A stretch of DNA of 10,653 nucleotides, taken from Clostridiales bacterium. Lineage in GTDB: Bacteria > Bacillota_A > Clostridia > Lachnospirales > Lachnospiraceae. This document shows, piece by piece, positions 1-5,507 of this stretch; within the stretch, counting starts at the first letter, position 1; every line of letters begins with the position of its first letter. The position numbers and the translations under genes were made by a program. The notes beneath the pieces were generated by a model. That model was not told where the DNA came from. It made no database searches and saw only the letters and a program-made list of their open reading frames with translations. The stretch covers positions 1 to 10,653 of the forward strand of contig JASKJZ010000048.1 in the NCBI GenBank assembly GCA_030154385.1. Reading direction: 5' to 3'.

Positions 1-23
1 AAAGAAAAAAAGGAGAGAAAAAA

Positions 24-677
24 ATGAAGTTTTTTATTGACACAGCGAAAGTGGAAGACATTAAAAAAGCAAATGATATGGGTGTCATTTGTGGTGTAAC
101 AACCAATCCATCTTTGATTGCGAAGGAAGGCAGAGATTTTAACGAAGTAATCGCTGAAATCGCTTCTATCGTAGATGGTCCAATCAGCGGAGAAGTTAAG
201 GCAACAACCGTTGATGCGGAAGGCATGATCAAAGAAGGAAGAGAAATTGCAAAGATTCATCCAAACATGGTAGTAAAGATCCCGATGACCGTAGAGGGAT
301 TAAAGGCAACAAAGGTACTATCAAGCGAAGGAATCAAAACCAATGTTACACTTGTTTTCTCTGCAAACCAGGCTCTTTTAGCAGCAAGAGCGGGCGCAAC
401 CTATGTATCTCCATTTTTAGGCCGTTTGGATGACATCAGTACACCAGGTATTGATTTGATTCAGACGATTGCAGATATCTTCCAGATTCATGGTCTTACT
501 ACCGAAATCATCGCAGCAAGCGTTCGTAATCCAATTCATGTCATTGATTGTGCATTAGCAGGTGCAGACATTGCTACGGTTCCATATAGCGTAATCGAGC
601 AGATGACAAAGCATCCACTGACGGATCAGGGAATCGAAAAGTTCCAGCAGGATTATGAGGCTGTTTTTGGCAAATAA
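24..677 (+). CDS. tal: Transaldolase / fructose-6-phosphate aldolase family protein (TalC/Fsa subfamily)
   Basis: A 217-residue TIM-barrel class I aldolase of the short transaldolase type (usual length about 215-220), so it looks complete. Visible motifs are GVTTNPSLI at residues 24-32 and VVKIPMT at 83-89. Lys85 is the expected Schiff-base lysine, at the same number as in E. coli FSA. Residues that separate transaldolases from FSA favour transaldolase here: Glu57 (in GEVKATT) stands where FSA has Gln59, and Phe131 (in SPFLGRLDD) where FSA has Tyr131. The likely role is transfer of a dihydroxyacetone unit between sedoheptulose-7-phosphate/fructose-6-phosphate and erythrose-4-phosphate/glyceraldehyde-3-phosphate in the cytosolic non-oxidative pentose phosphate pathway. 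The start is preceded by AGGAGAG about 7 bases upstream. A hairpin terminator follows, so it is probably the last gene of its transcript. The family call is secure; the exact activity is inferred from active-site residues. Confidence 0.92.
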   Translation: MKFFIDTAKVEDIKKANDMGVICGVTTNPSLIAKEGRDFNEVIAEIASIVDGPISGEVKATTVDAEGMIKEGREIAKIHPNMVVKIPMTVEGLKATKVLSSEGIKTNVTLVFSANQALLAARAGATYVSPFLGRLDDISTPGIDLIQTIADIFQIHGLTTEIIAASVRNPIHVIDCALAGADIATVPYSVIEQMTKHPLTDQGIEKFQQDYEAVFGK

Positions 678-692
678 GAATTAAAATGATTC

Positions 693-720
693 AAGGCGGA
701 TGGTGCAACCATCCGCCTTT
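693..720 (+). terminator. Hairpin terminator after the transaldolase gene
   Basis: A perfect 12-bp stem, AAGGCGGATGGT (693-704) with ACCATCCGCCTT (708-719), has a 3-base loop as drawn (or 11 bp with 5). It begins 15 bases after the stop codon of the transaldolase gene. The T-tract is short (CTTT then CG), so release may be less efficient than at a classical site. It lies between convergent genes. On the minus strand the stem is followed by GAATCATTTTAATT, so it might also weakly stop transcription from the facing gene. Confidence 0.8.
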
Positions 721-776
721 CGCTACGTTCAATCACCGTTTGTTATATTGTATAGTTACATAATCTGGGGGTCTGT

Positions 777-1739
777 TTATGATAATACAAGGTATACAGC
801 GGCCACCGAAAAGATAATCTGGAGGATAGCAAAGCGAAATACGGTTTGCGGCCCAGACCAACCAAGTTTCTTTCGTACATGATCATGAAGCGGTGTGGTC
901 GTATTTTTTAGGATGCGAATTTTTAGGAAGCGAAGAAGAGATACTTTTAAAAGTCCAAGTCCCCCGTCTAATATTAATACAATCGCAACCAATAAGTACA
1001 AAAGCGGGCGCTGTGTCTTTAGGATGGCAATGCTGATAAAGAGACCCATCGCACGAGAACCGGCATCTCCCATCATCAGGTGACTTGGAGTTGCATTGTA
1101 CCATAAATAGCCAAGGATACATACAGAAAAAATCAGTATGTAATAGGTGAAGGAGGATTCCATTCCTGTTAGTTGGTTAATAACATAAATTGACATCAAG
1201 GTTATGATAGTCAGGGTACCAGAAAGGCCGTCCACTCCGTCGGCACAGTTTGTTACGTTAATCGATGTCCAGACCAGGATAACAATTAAAAGTCCAAATA
1301 CTACGACTGGAATTGTCACGGTTGTTTGTAAAAATGCAATATAAATTTCATTGGAATTAAAATTTAAATAGGTGACGGCTACCATAACCGCAATCAAAAG
1401 ATCCAAAAATCCCTTTTTATATTCCCCCCAAGAAGTTTTTGCACAATCATCCAAAAAGCCGGTCATCATAGCAGCAGCCACCAGGACTAGATAAATGATA
1501 GATTCGCGGCGGAGCTGACCAAAAATCAAGACGGTAATTACAAATACAAGAATGAACAAAAAGCCCGCCCCTCTTGGTTTTCCCGCAGAAAGTACGCCAT
1601 CGTGAGCAAACTCTCGTCCCTTATCCGTAGGGAGCAGTCTGGAGAACTTTTGCATCGAAAAGCAGGTCAGGAGAAATGCCACCAGGATGCCTAGAAATGA
1701 GGTGAAATTGGAGCTAAATAAATTTATTAAATATAACAT
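777..1739 (-). CDS. mraY: MraY-family phospho-sugar transferase (glycosyltransferase family 4), probable phospho-MurNAc-pentapeptide transferase or paralogue
   Basis: A polytopic membrane protein of 320 residues from the chosen ATG, within the usual MraY range. Family motifs appear in order: an AGKPRGAG segment at 52-59, the acidic pair Asp97-Asp98 (FLDD), NCADGVDGLSG at 164-174, MGDAGSRAMG at 223-232, and TTPLHDHVRKKLGW at 281-294 followed by a GPQTVFRF tail typical of MraY rather than WecA/TagO. MraY makes lipid I by transferring phospho-MurNAc-pentapeptide from UDP to undecaprenyl phosphate on the inner membrane face. Here the conserved triple histidine reads His-Asp-His (285-287), and the gene lies outside a division/cell-wall cluster, so it may be a divergent mraY or a paralogue with another sugar substrate. 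A TTG nine codons upstream is possible, but the ATG is preceded by AAAGGA at good spacing and that sequence would otherwise be coding. It is transcribed divergently from the corrinoid-related pair. Confidence 0.85.
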   Translation of the reverse strand: MLYLINLFSSNFTSFLGILVAFLLTCFSMQKFSRLLPTDKGREFAHDGVLSAGKPRGAGFLFILVFVITVLIFGQLRRESIIYLVLVAAAMMTGFLDDCAKTSWGEYKKGFLDLLIAVMVAVTYLNFNSNEIYIAFLQTTVTIPVVVFGLLIVILVWTSINVTNCADGVDGLSGTLTIITLMSIYVINQLTGMESSFTYYILIFSVCILGYLWYNATPSHLMMGDAGSRAMGLFISIAILKTQRPLLYLLVAIVLILDGGLGLLKVSLLRFLKIRILKNTTTPLHDHVRKKLGWSGPQTVFRFAILQIIFSVAAVYLVLS

Positions 1740-1796
1740 CAGAATTTTCCTTTCTGGTTCTTGCAAAATTTTGAAAAATGGTACATGCTATATCAT

Positions 1797-1824
1797 ATTA
1801 TAGGTTATTTTTTTATTATTTCAA
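1797..1824 (-). promoter_or_regulatory. Sigma-A-type promoter for the MraY-like gene
   Basis: Read on the minus strand: TTGAAA (1824-1819), a 16-bp A/T-rich spacer, then TATAAT (1802-1797). Transcription would start near 1790 and give a leader of about 50 bases before the ATG at 1739. The -10 is perfect and the -35 matches 5 of 6. Background A/T richness raises the chance of coincidental hits. Confidence 0.6.
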
Positions 1825-1893
1825 GTAACAATTTGTCTTTCGCCTCTTTTTTGCGATACGAAAAGGGGATTTGAAATAGAAAGGGGACAAAAC

Positions 1894-2541
1894 ATGTTTG
1901 ATTCGGTTTCTCATAAAACAGCCTTTATACCCTCCCTAACAGAAGATGAGCTAGCCCGTATTGCCAAGAAATATCATGTAGAAGGCGAACAAAGGGAGGT
2001 ATTTCTTGAGGTTTATGAGGCACTTTCAAGTAGCATTCATACCGCAGCAAGTACCTTTCTTTTGAGTGAACAAAGAAGAAGGGTACTTGGCCTTGAAAAA
2101 AGAGAATACTATGTGGGTATGATAACGCTTGGTGAGCGTGTCGATTGGCAGTCTGCCTTTTATCAGGAACAAGGGCTCATCCTAGAAGCCTATATGACAG
2201 AGTGCTTAGGTATGGAGCTTTTATCGAACGCTTATGAACAATTTGATTCCTTTGTTCATGGATTATGGGGACAATGGCCAGGAAATTATGTCTTCCCTGG
2301 GGATAAGTATCCGCTTTCTATGATAAAAGATTTGATTGATGTGTCACCGGATAAATTTATTACCTATAACGAGGCCTATGCACTACTTCCATCGAAAAGC
2401 GTAGTTTTTTTGTTCTCGCTGCGAGAAGAGAAAAAACAAGCTTGTAACAGTTTATGCACAGCCTGTGCGAATAAAACCTGCGAAAACTGGAAGGGATATG
2501 GATTAACCTATGGAAAACAGAGGATTTTTGGAATTAAGTAA
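1894..2541 (+). CDS. Stand-alone protein resembling the MetH (B12-dependent methionine synthase) reactivation domain, with C-terminal Cys cluster
   Basis: A 215-residue soluble protein with no membrane segment. The segment FPGDKYPLSMIKDLI (134-148) followed by YNEAYALLPSKSVVFLFSL (158-176) resembles the C-terminal part of the MetH activation domain and its stand-alone clostridial relatives (PGY..PL ... TESY.L.PSKSVS). In MetH this domain binds S-adenosylmethionine for reductive methylation of inactive cob(II)alamin. The arginine and GYP element used for AdoMet in MetH are not evident here. After the domain lies a cysteine cluster C184-x3-C188-x2-C191-x4-C196 that could hold a metal or Fe-S centre. 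A strong AAAGGGG site precedes the ATG. The next gene, a corrinoid adenosyltransferase, starts 24 bases after the stop, supporting a corrinoid-linked role. I recognise the family only by motif; the actual reaction is unknown. Confidence 0.7.
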   Translation: MFDSVSHKTAFIPSLTEDELARIAKKYHVEGEQREVFLEVYEALSSSIHTAASTFLLSEQRRRVLGLEKREYYVGMITLGERVDWQSAFYQEQGLILEAYMTECLGMELLSNAYEQFDSFVHGLWGQWPGNYVFPGDKYPLSMIKDLIDVSPDKFITYNEAYALLPSKSVVFLFSLREEKKQACNSLCTACANKTCENWKGYGLTYGKQRIFGIK

Positions 2542-2565
2542 GAAAGAATGGAGGAGAGAATACAA

Positions 2566-3081
2566 ATGATACATGTTTATCATGGAACCGGAAAAGGGAA
2601 AACGACAGCGGCAATTGGTCTTACGATACGTGCACAGGGCGCGGGAAGAAATATTGTGTTTTCTCAGTTTTTAAAGGGGAGGGATACAAGTGAAATTGCT
2701 GTGCTTGCAAGCCTGCCTCGTGTGATGGTGCTTCGAAATCAAGAGGACTACGGCTTTTTGTTTCAAATGACAAACGAGCAAAAAGAGGCGGTTACAAAGC
2801 TACATAATGAGAGATTGGATGAAATCATAGCACTTATCCGGGAGAAAACGGTGGACTTTATTGTAATGGATGAAATCACCTATCCCTACAATGAGGGACT
2901 TTTAGACCGACAAAAGCTGGAGAGCCTAATCGAGGGGCTTGATCCCTTTGTGGAGCTTGTATTAACCGGAAGAAATCCATCCCCTTATTTTCTTTCCAAA
3001 GCCGACTACATCACCAATATGCAATGTGAGAGGCATCCGTTTGAAAGCGGACAAGCTGCAAGACCTGGAATCGAGTTCTAA
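2566..3081 (+). CDS. cobO: Cob(I)yrinic acid a,c-diamide / cob(I)alamin adenosyltransferase (CobO/BtuR/CobA type)
   Basis: A 171-residue P-loop enzyme that transfers the 5'-deoxyadenosyl group of ATP to the cobalt of a reduced corrinoid. Visible features are the modified Walker A GTGKGKTT at 7-14, the Walker B-like DFIVMDE at 97-103, a LTGR segment at 133-136, and the family C-terminus HPFESGQAARPGIEF at 157-171. It is slightly shorter than BtuR of E. coli (about 196) because the N-terminal extension is absent. The start was moved from an in-frame ATG at 2548: the GGAGGAG ribosome site lies right at that codon and would be coding, while ATG 2566 follows it at proper spacing and begins directly with the IHVYHGTGKGK strand. 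It is downstream of, and probably co-transcribed with, the MetH-activation-like gene. The two would form a small corrinoid-handling operon. Confidence 0.88.
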   Translation: MIHVYHGTGKGKTTAAIGLTIRAQGAGRNIVFSQFLKGRDTSEIAVLASLPRVMVLRNQEDYGFLFQMTNEQKEAVTKLHNERLDEIIALIREKTVDFIVMDEITYPYNEGLLDRQKLESLIEGLDPFVELVLTGRNPSPYFLSKADYITNMQCERHPFESGQAARPGIEF

Positions 3082-3082
3082 A

Positions 3083-3111
3083 TTTGCAGAAATTAAATTT
3101 TTATGTATAAA
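3083..3111 (+). promoter_or_regulatory. Weak candidate sigma-A promoter before spoVT
   Basis: TTTGCA (4 of 6 to TTGACA), a 17-bp spacer and TATAAA at 3106-3111, just after the cobO stop. Start would fall near 3118, about 55 bases before the spoVT ATG. In B. subtilis spoVT is under forespore sigma-G; I could not find a well-spaced sigma-G pair here. Treat as tentative. Confidence 0.3.
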
Positions 3112-3171
3112 TTCCTCTATTTGGCAAACAATATTACCAGAGTCATTAATACAATAGATGGAGGAACTATT

Positions 3172-3714
3172 ATGAAGGCGACAGGCATTGTAAGAAGAAT
3201 CGATGATCTTGGACGAGTTGTTGTGCCAAAGGAAATTAGAAGAACACTGCGGATTCGTGAAGGAGATCCTCTTGAGATATTTACTGATCGAGAAGGTGAA
3301 ATTATATTAAAGAAGTATTCTCCCATTGGGGAAATGGGGCAATTTGCAAAACAGTATGCAGATGCACTGGCTCAAACGCTGGGTCAGATTGTATGCATTG
3401 CGGATCGGGATGCGATTATTGCGGCTTGTGGAGGAAGAAAAGAATTGCTTATGAAGCCAATTAGTCCACAGCTAGAAGAGGTCATGAATGAGCGCAAACC
3501 GATTCTTCCAAGTGAAGGAAATAAAAAATATTATAAGTTAATCCGCGAAGAAGAAAAGGAAGCAAAGCAGGTAATTTGGCCAATTATCTGTGAGGGAGAT
3601 TCTATTGGTGTCGTCGCCATTCTTTCAAAAGATAATAAAAAGGAACTAGGAGAGGTAGAAGAAAAAGCAGCTGCTTGTGCCGCCGTTTTTTTGGCAAGGC
3701 AGATGGAGCAATAA
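3172..3714 (+). CDS. spoVT: Stage V sporulation protein T, AbrB-type transcription regulator
   Basis: A 180-residue DNA-binding regulator, close to B. subtilis SpoVT (178). The N-terminal swapped-hairpin AbrB domain covers about 1-50 and is nearly identical to that of Bacillus (MKATGIVRRIDDLGRVVVPK, then IRRTLRIREGDPLEIF). The rest, about 56-180, is a GAF-like sensor domain ending in the characteristic FLARQMEQ. SpoVT tunes sigma-G-dependent forespore genes and spore coat/germination properties. The reading frame stays open back to 3103, but ATG 3172 is the right start. It follows GGAGGA at 3160-3165, and the family begins exactly at MKATG. It heads the conserved run that leads to mazG 16 bases downstream, and likely reads into it. 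Confidence 0.96.
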   Translation: MKATGIVRRIDDLGRVVVPKEIRRTLRIREGDPLEIFTDREGEIILKKYSPIGEMGQFAKQYADALAQTLGQIVCIADRDAIIAACGGRKELLMKPISPQLEEVMNERKPILPSEGNKKYYKLIREEEKEAKQVIWPIICEGDSIGVVAILSKDNKKELGEVEEKAAACAAVFLARQMEQ

Positions 3715-3730
3715 GAAGAGAGGATGAAAA

Positions 3731-4501
3731 ATGAGGAGCTATACATTTGAAGAATTTGTTGCAATCATTAGGAAGCTTCGGGCACCAGACGGGTGCCCGT
3801 GGGATCGGGAGCAGACGCACCAGACACTTAGAGAGGCAATGTTAGAAGAAGCCTATGAGGCGGTTGAGAGCATTGATAATGAGGACATGGATAATTTGCG
3901 AGAGGAGCTTGGAGATGTTCTTCTGCAGGTAGTCATGCATGCGGTAATCGCGGAAGAGAGGGAAGATTTTACGCTGTCCGATGTTATCAGCGAGGTTGCG
4001 CAAAAGATGGTTCGAAGACATCCCCATGTTTTTGGAAATCTTGAGGTAGAGGATAGTAAAACAGTTTTAAAAAACTGGGACGAAATCAAGAAGCAGGAGC
4101 ATGAGGAAACAACGACTGCGGAGAGTATGCGTCGGATCGCAAAGGCACTGCCAGCCAACATTCGGGCACAAAAGGTACAACGGGCGGCGACAAAGACAGG
4201 CTTTGCATTTCCAAATTATGAAGCGGCACAAAGTAAGGTATACGAAGAGCTTAATGAACTTAAGGAAGCCTATGAAACAGGGGATTTGTCGCAGATTGAG
4301 GAGGAGTATGGGGATTTGCTGTTTTCTGTTGTCAATTTATCTGGAATTTTGCAACTAAATGCGGAAAATTCCTTGACAAATGCGACTAATAAGTTTATAA
4401 ATAGATTTGAAGGTGTTGAACGTCTTGCTTCTAGCAAACATCAAGCCTTGAGCGATTTCACCATAGACGAGATGATTGATTTATGGAAGCGCATAAAATA
4501 A
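3731..4501 (+). CDS. mazG: Nucleoside triphosphate pyrophosphohydrolase MazG
   Basis: A 256-residue protein with two tandem MazG all-alpha domains, the length of E. coli MazG (about 263). N-terminal metal-binding motif: Glu39, Glu40, Glu43 (LEEAYEAVE) and the EELGD at 58-62. C-terminal motif: Glu172, Glu173, Glu176 (YEELNELKEA) and EEYGD at 191-195. It hydrolyses NTPs to NMP and pyrophosphate and is a cytosolic house-cleaning enzyme. The Bacillus counterpart at this locus, YabN, carries an extra N-terminal tetrapyrrole-methylase-like domain; that domain is missing here. The ribosome site is AGAGAGGA at about 3716-3723. A strong internal promoter lies in its last 130 bases, apparently serving the next gene. 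Confidence 0.95.
   Translation: MRSYTFEEFVAIIRKLRAPDGCPWDREQTHQTLREAMLEEAYEAVESIDNEDMDNLREELGDVLLQVVMHAVIAEEREDFTLSDVISEVAQKMVRRHPHVFGNLEVEDSKTVLKNWDEIKKQEHEETTTAESMRRIAKALPANIRAQKVQRAATKTGFAFPNYEAAQSKVYEELNELKEAYETGDLSQIEEEYGDLLFSVVNLSGILQLNAENSLTNATNKFINRFEGVERLASSKHQALSDFTIDEMIDLWKRIK
4373..4401 (+). promoter_or_regulatory. Sigma-A promoter inside the 3' end of mazG, probably for hup
   Basis: TTGACA (4373-4378, perfect), 17-bp spacer, TATAAA (4396-4401, 5 of 6). Start would be near 4408, giving a leader of about 150 bases before hup. The hexamers lie in mazG codons for Leu-Thr and Phe-Ile-Asn. A strong dedicated promoter suits an abundant nucleoid protein. Confidence 0.65.
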
Positions 4502-4557
4502 TCGGAATAAGAAGTTCTGATACATAAAACTAAAAAATCAGAGGAGGAGTCAAATCC

Positions 4558-4830
4558 ATGAACAAAGCAGAGTTAGTTGCAGCGATTGCAGAAAAAACCG
4601 AATTATCCAAAAAGGATTCAGAAAAGGCTTTAAAGGCGTTCATTGACGTAGTGACAGAGGAGTTAAAGAAGGGTGAAAAAATCCAATTAGTTGGATTTGG
4701 TACATTTGAAGTATCGGAAAGAGCAGCCAGAGAGGGAAGAAATCCACAGACTGGTAAAACGATGAAGATTGCAGCTTCTAAGGCTCCAAAGTTCAAAGCT
4801 GGAAAAGCATTAAAAGACGCTATCAACTAA
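4558..4830 (+). CDS. hup: DNA-binding protein HU
   Basis: A 90-residue histone-like protein of standard HU length. It starts [13 protein letters not shown], has the dimerisation helices to about residue 38, the GFGTFEV turn at 46-52, and the DNA-binding arm with GRNPQTGK at 60-67. Pro63 is the residue that intercalates between base pairs. HU binds and bends DNA without strong sequence preference and compacts the nucleoid. The Shine-Dalgarno AGGAGG (4542-4547) is perfect, in keeping with high expression. Its own promoter probably lies within mazG, and a hairpin follows 22 bases after the stop, so a short monocistronic hup message with some read-through into rqcP is likely. Confidence 0.97.
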   Translation: MNKAELVAAIAEKTELSKKDSEKALKAFIDVVTEELKKGEKIQLVGFGTFEVSERAAREGRNPQTGKTMKIAASKAPKFKAGKALKDAIN

Positions 4831-4852
4831 TTTATCATTCATTTGACGACTT

Positions 4853-4885
4853 AAAGGCTATCCGCTTTGTTGTGGATAGCCTTTC
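4853..4885 (+). terminator. Hairpin terminator or attenuator between hup and rqcP
   Basis: Perfect 11-bp stem AAAGGCTATCC (4853-4863) with GGATAGCCTTT (4874-4884) and a 10-base loop. The T-tract is only CTTT before CG, so partial termination is likely. That would leave high hup and lower rqcP expression from one promoter, since I see no separate promoter for rqcP. Confidence 0.65.
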
Positions 4886-4909
4886 GTAGTTCCAGAGAGG
4901 AGAAACGAT

Positions 4910-5149
4910 ATGAGGCTGGACAAATTTTTAAAGGTGTCAAGGTTAATCAAACGTAGAACCGTTGCCAACGAAGCCTGTGACGCGGGAAGAATTCTTGTAA
5001 ATGGAAAGGTCGCAAAGGCTTCCCTAAATGTGAAAACAGGAGATATCATAGAGGTCGGATTTGGCAATAAGCAAGTAAAGGTAGAGGTTCTTGATGTACA
5101 AGAAACGGTACGCAAGGATGATGCAAAGGAGCTTTACAAATTCTTGTAA
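4910..5149 (+). CDS. rqcP: RqcP (YabO), S4-domain RNA-binding protein of ribosome-associated quality control
   Basis: A 79-residue protein made almost wholly of an S4 RNA-binding domain: MRLDKFLKVSRLIKRRTVANEAC, then GRILVNGKVAKAS, then the basic C-terminal strand. Length and sequence match the YabO/RqcP group, which sits in this gene position across Firmicutes. In B. subtilis RqcP works with RqcH on the 50S subunit to add alanine tails to stalled nascent chains, through tRNA handling at the P site. The start has AGAGAGGAG at 4894-4902. It follows the hup terminator-like hairpin and precedes a hairpin that covers the yabP ribosome site. Confidence 0.93.
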   Translation: MRLDKFLKVSRLIKRRTVANEACDAGRILVNGKVAKASLNVKTGDIIEVGFGNKQVKVEVLDVQETVRKDDAKELYKFL

Positions 5150-5158
5150 TGAATTAGG

Positions 5159-5210
5159 AGCTCTTCCCATATAATGATACCAGAGTCAAAGTATGGGGAG
5201 GGCTATTTTT
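5159..5210 (+). promoter_or_regulatory. RBS-sequestering hairpin / possible attenuator in the rqcP-yabP gap
   Basis: AGCTCTTCCCATA (5159-5171) pairs along 13 contiguous positions with TATGGGGAGGGCT (5192-5204), with 11 Watson-Crick and 2 G-U pairs and a 20-base loop. The 3' arm contains the entire yabP Shine-Dalgarno GGGGAGGG (5195-5202). ATTTTT follows immediately, so the shape is also that of an intrinsic terminator. The yabP TTG start codon (5209-5211) begins within the T-run. Pairing was done by eye; no folding energy was computed. Confidence 0.6.
5168..5175 (+). promoter_or_regulatory. Candidate sporulation (sigma-E-like) -10 element for yabP-yabQ
   Basis: CATATAAT matches the sigma-E -10 pattern CATACAHT at 7 of 8 positions and also contains a perfect TATAAT. 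The upstream -35 region is poor for either factor: TAATGAA at 5147-5153 fits only the first half of the sigma-E -35. A start near 5182 would fall inside the hairpin loop. In B. subtilis yabP and yabQ belong to the mother-cell sigma-E regulon, which is why this was considered. Confidence 0.35.
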
Positions 5211-5487
5211 GGAAGAAATCAAAAAAACAGGAAATCACAAATTAATATTAGATGGAAGAAAAAAGGGAAGTATTACTGGGGTCTTGGATGTTGTATCTTT
5301 TGATGCAAGAGCCATTTTGCTAGAAACAGAACTTGGACTTTTGACTATTTGCGGAGAAGATATTCATGTAAATCGTCTTACCTTGGAAAAGGGTGAGGTG
5401 GAGTTGGATGGAAAATTTGACAGTGTGCAATATTCAGACAAAAAGGTCATGGGAGAAGATTCGTTTTTCAAGAAAATGTTTCGATAA
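5209..5487 (+). CDS. yabP: Sporulation protein YabP
   Basis: A 92-residue protein (Bacillus YabP about 100) with the family pattern: a HKLILDGRKKGSITGV start, SFDARAILLETELGLLTICG in the middle, LEKGEVELDG, and a C-terminal FFKKMFR. It is a small beta-rich protein of the YabP/YqfC type, made in the mother cell under sigma-E in B. subtilis; its biochemical role is not established. The start is TTG at 5209: the frame has no ATG or GTG between it and the stop at 5155, and GGGGAGGG stands 6 bases upstream. That ribosome site lies in the 3' arm of a 13-bp hairpin, so translation is probably conditional. yabQ follows after 20 bases. Confidence 0.88.
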   Translation: MEEIKKTGNHKLILDGRKKGSITGVLDVVSFDARAILLETELGLLTICGEDIHVNRLTLEKGEVELDGKFDSVQYSDKKVMGEDSFFKKMFR

Positions 5488-5507
5488 CAGAAAAGTGAGG
5501 GGAATTC

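Noticed and set aside
1771..1801. Plus-strand promoter for the MetH-activation-like gene (TTGAAA with TATTAT)
   Set aside because: The spacer would be 19 bp, and the region is A/T-rich and already explained by the minus-strand promoter; no convincing plus-strand promoter was found between 1767 and 1893.
1767..1893. Cobalamin riboswitch upstream of the corrinoid-related pair
   Set aside because: The gap is about 127 bases, too short for the full element, and no B12-box-like sequence was recognised.
2548..2565. Earlier in-frame ATG for the adenosyltransferase
   Set aside because: It would place the GGAGGAG ribosome site at the first codons and leave no site upstream; the ATG at 2566 matches the family start.
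3104..3136. Sigma-G-like elements before spoVT (GTATA at 3105-3109 and AATATTA at 3130-3136)
   Set aside because: The -10 lacks the initial C and the gap is 20 bases instead of 17-18; not strong enough to list as a site.
3103..3171. N-terminal extension of SpoVT by 23 residues
   Set aside because: The extension is unlike any SpoVT; ATG 3172 has GGAGGA at the right distance and the protein then begins as in Bacillus.
5174..5245. A 23-codon upstream reading frame (ATG at 5174) overlapping the yabP start in another frame
   Set aside because: The only Shine-Dalgarno-like AGGAG is about 13 bases away and lies partly in the hairpin arm, and the peptide shows no recognisable feature; probably chance.
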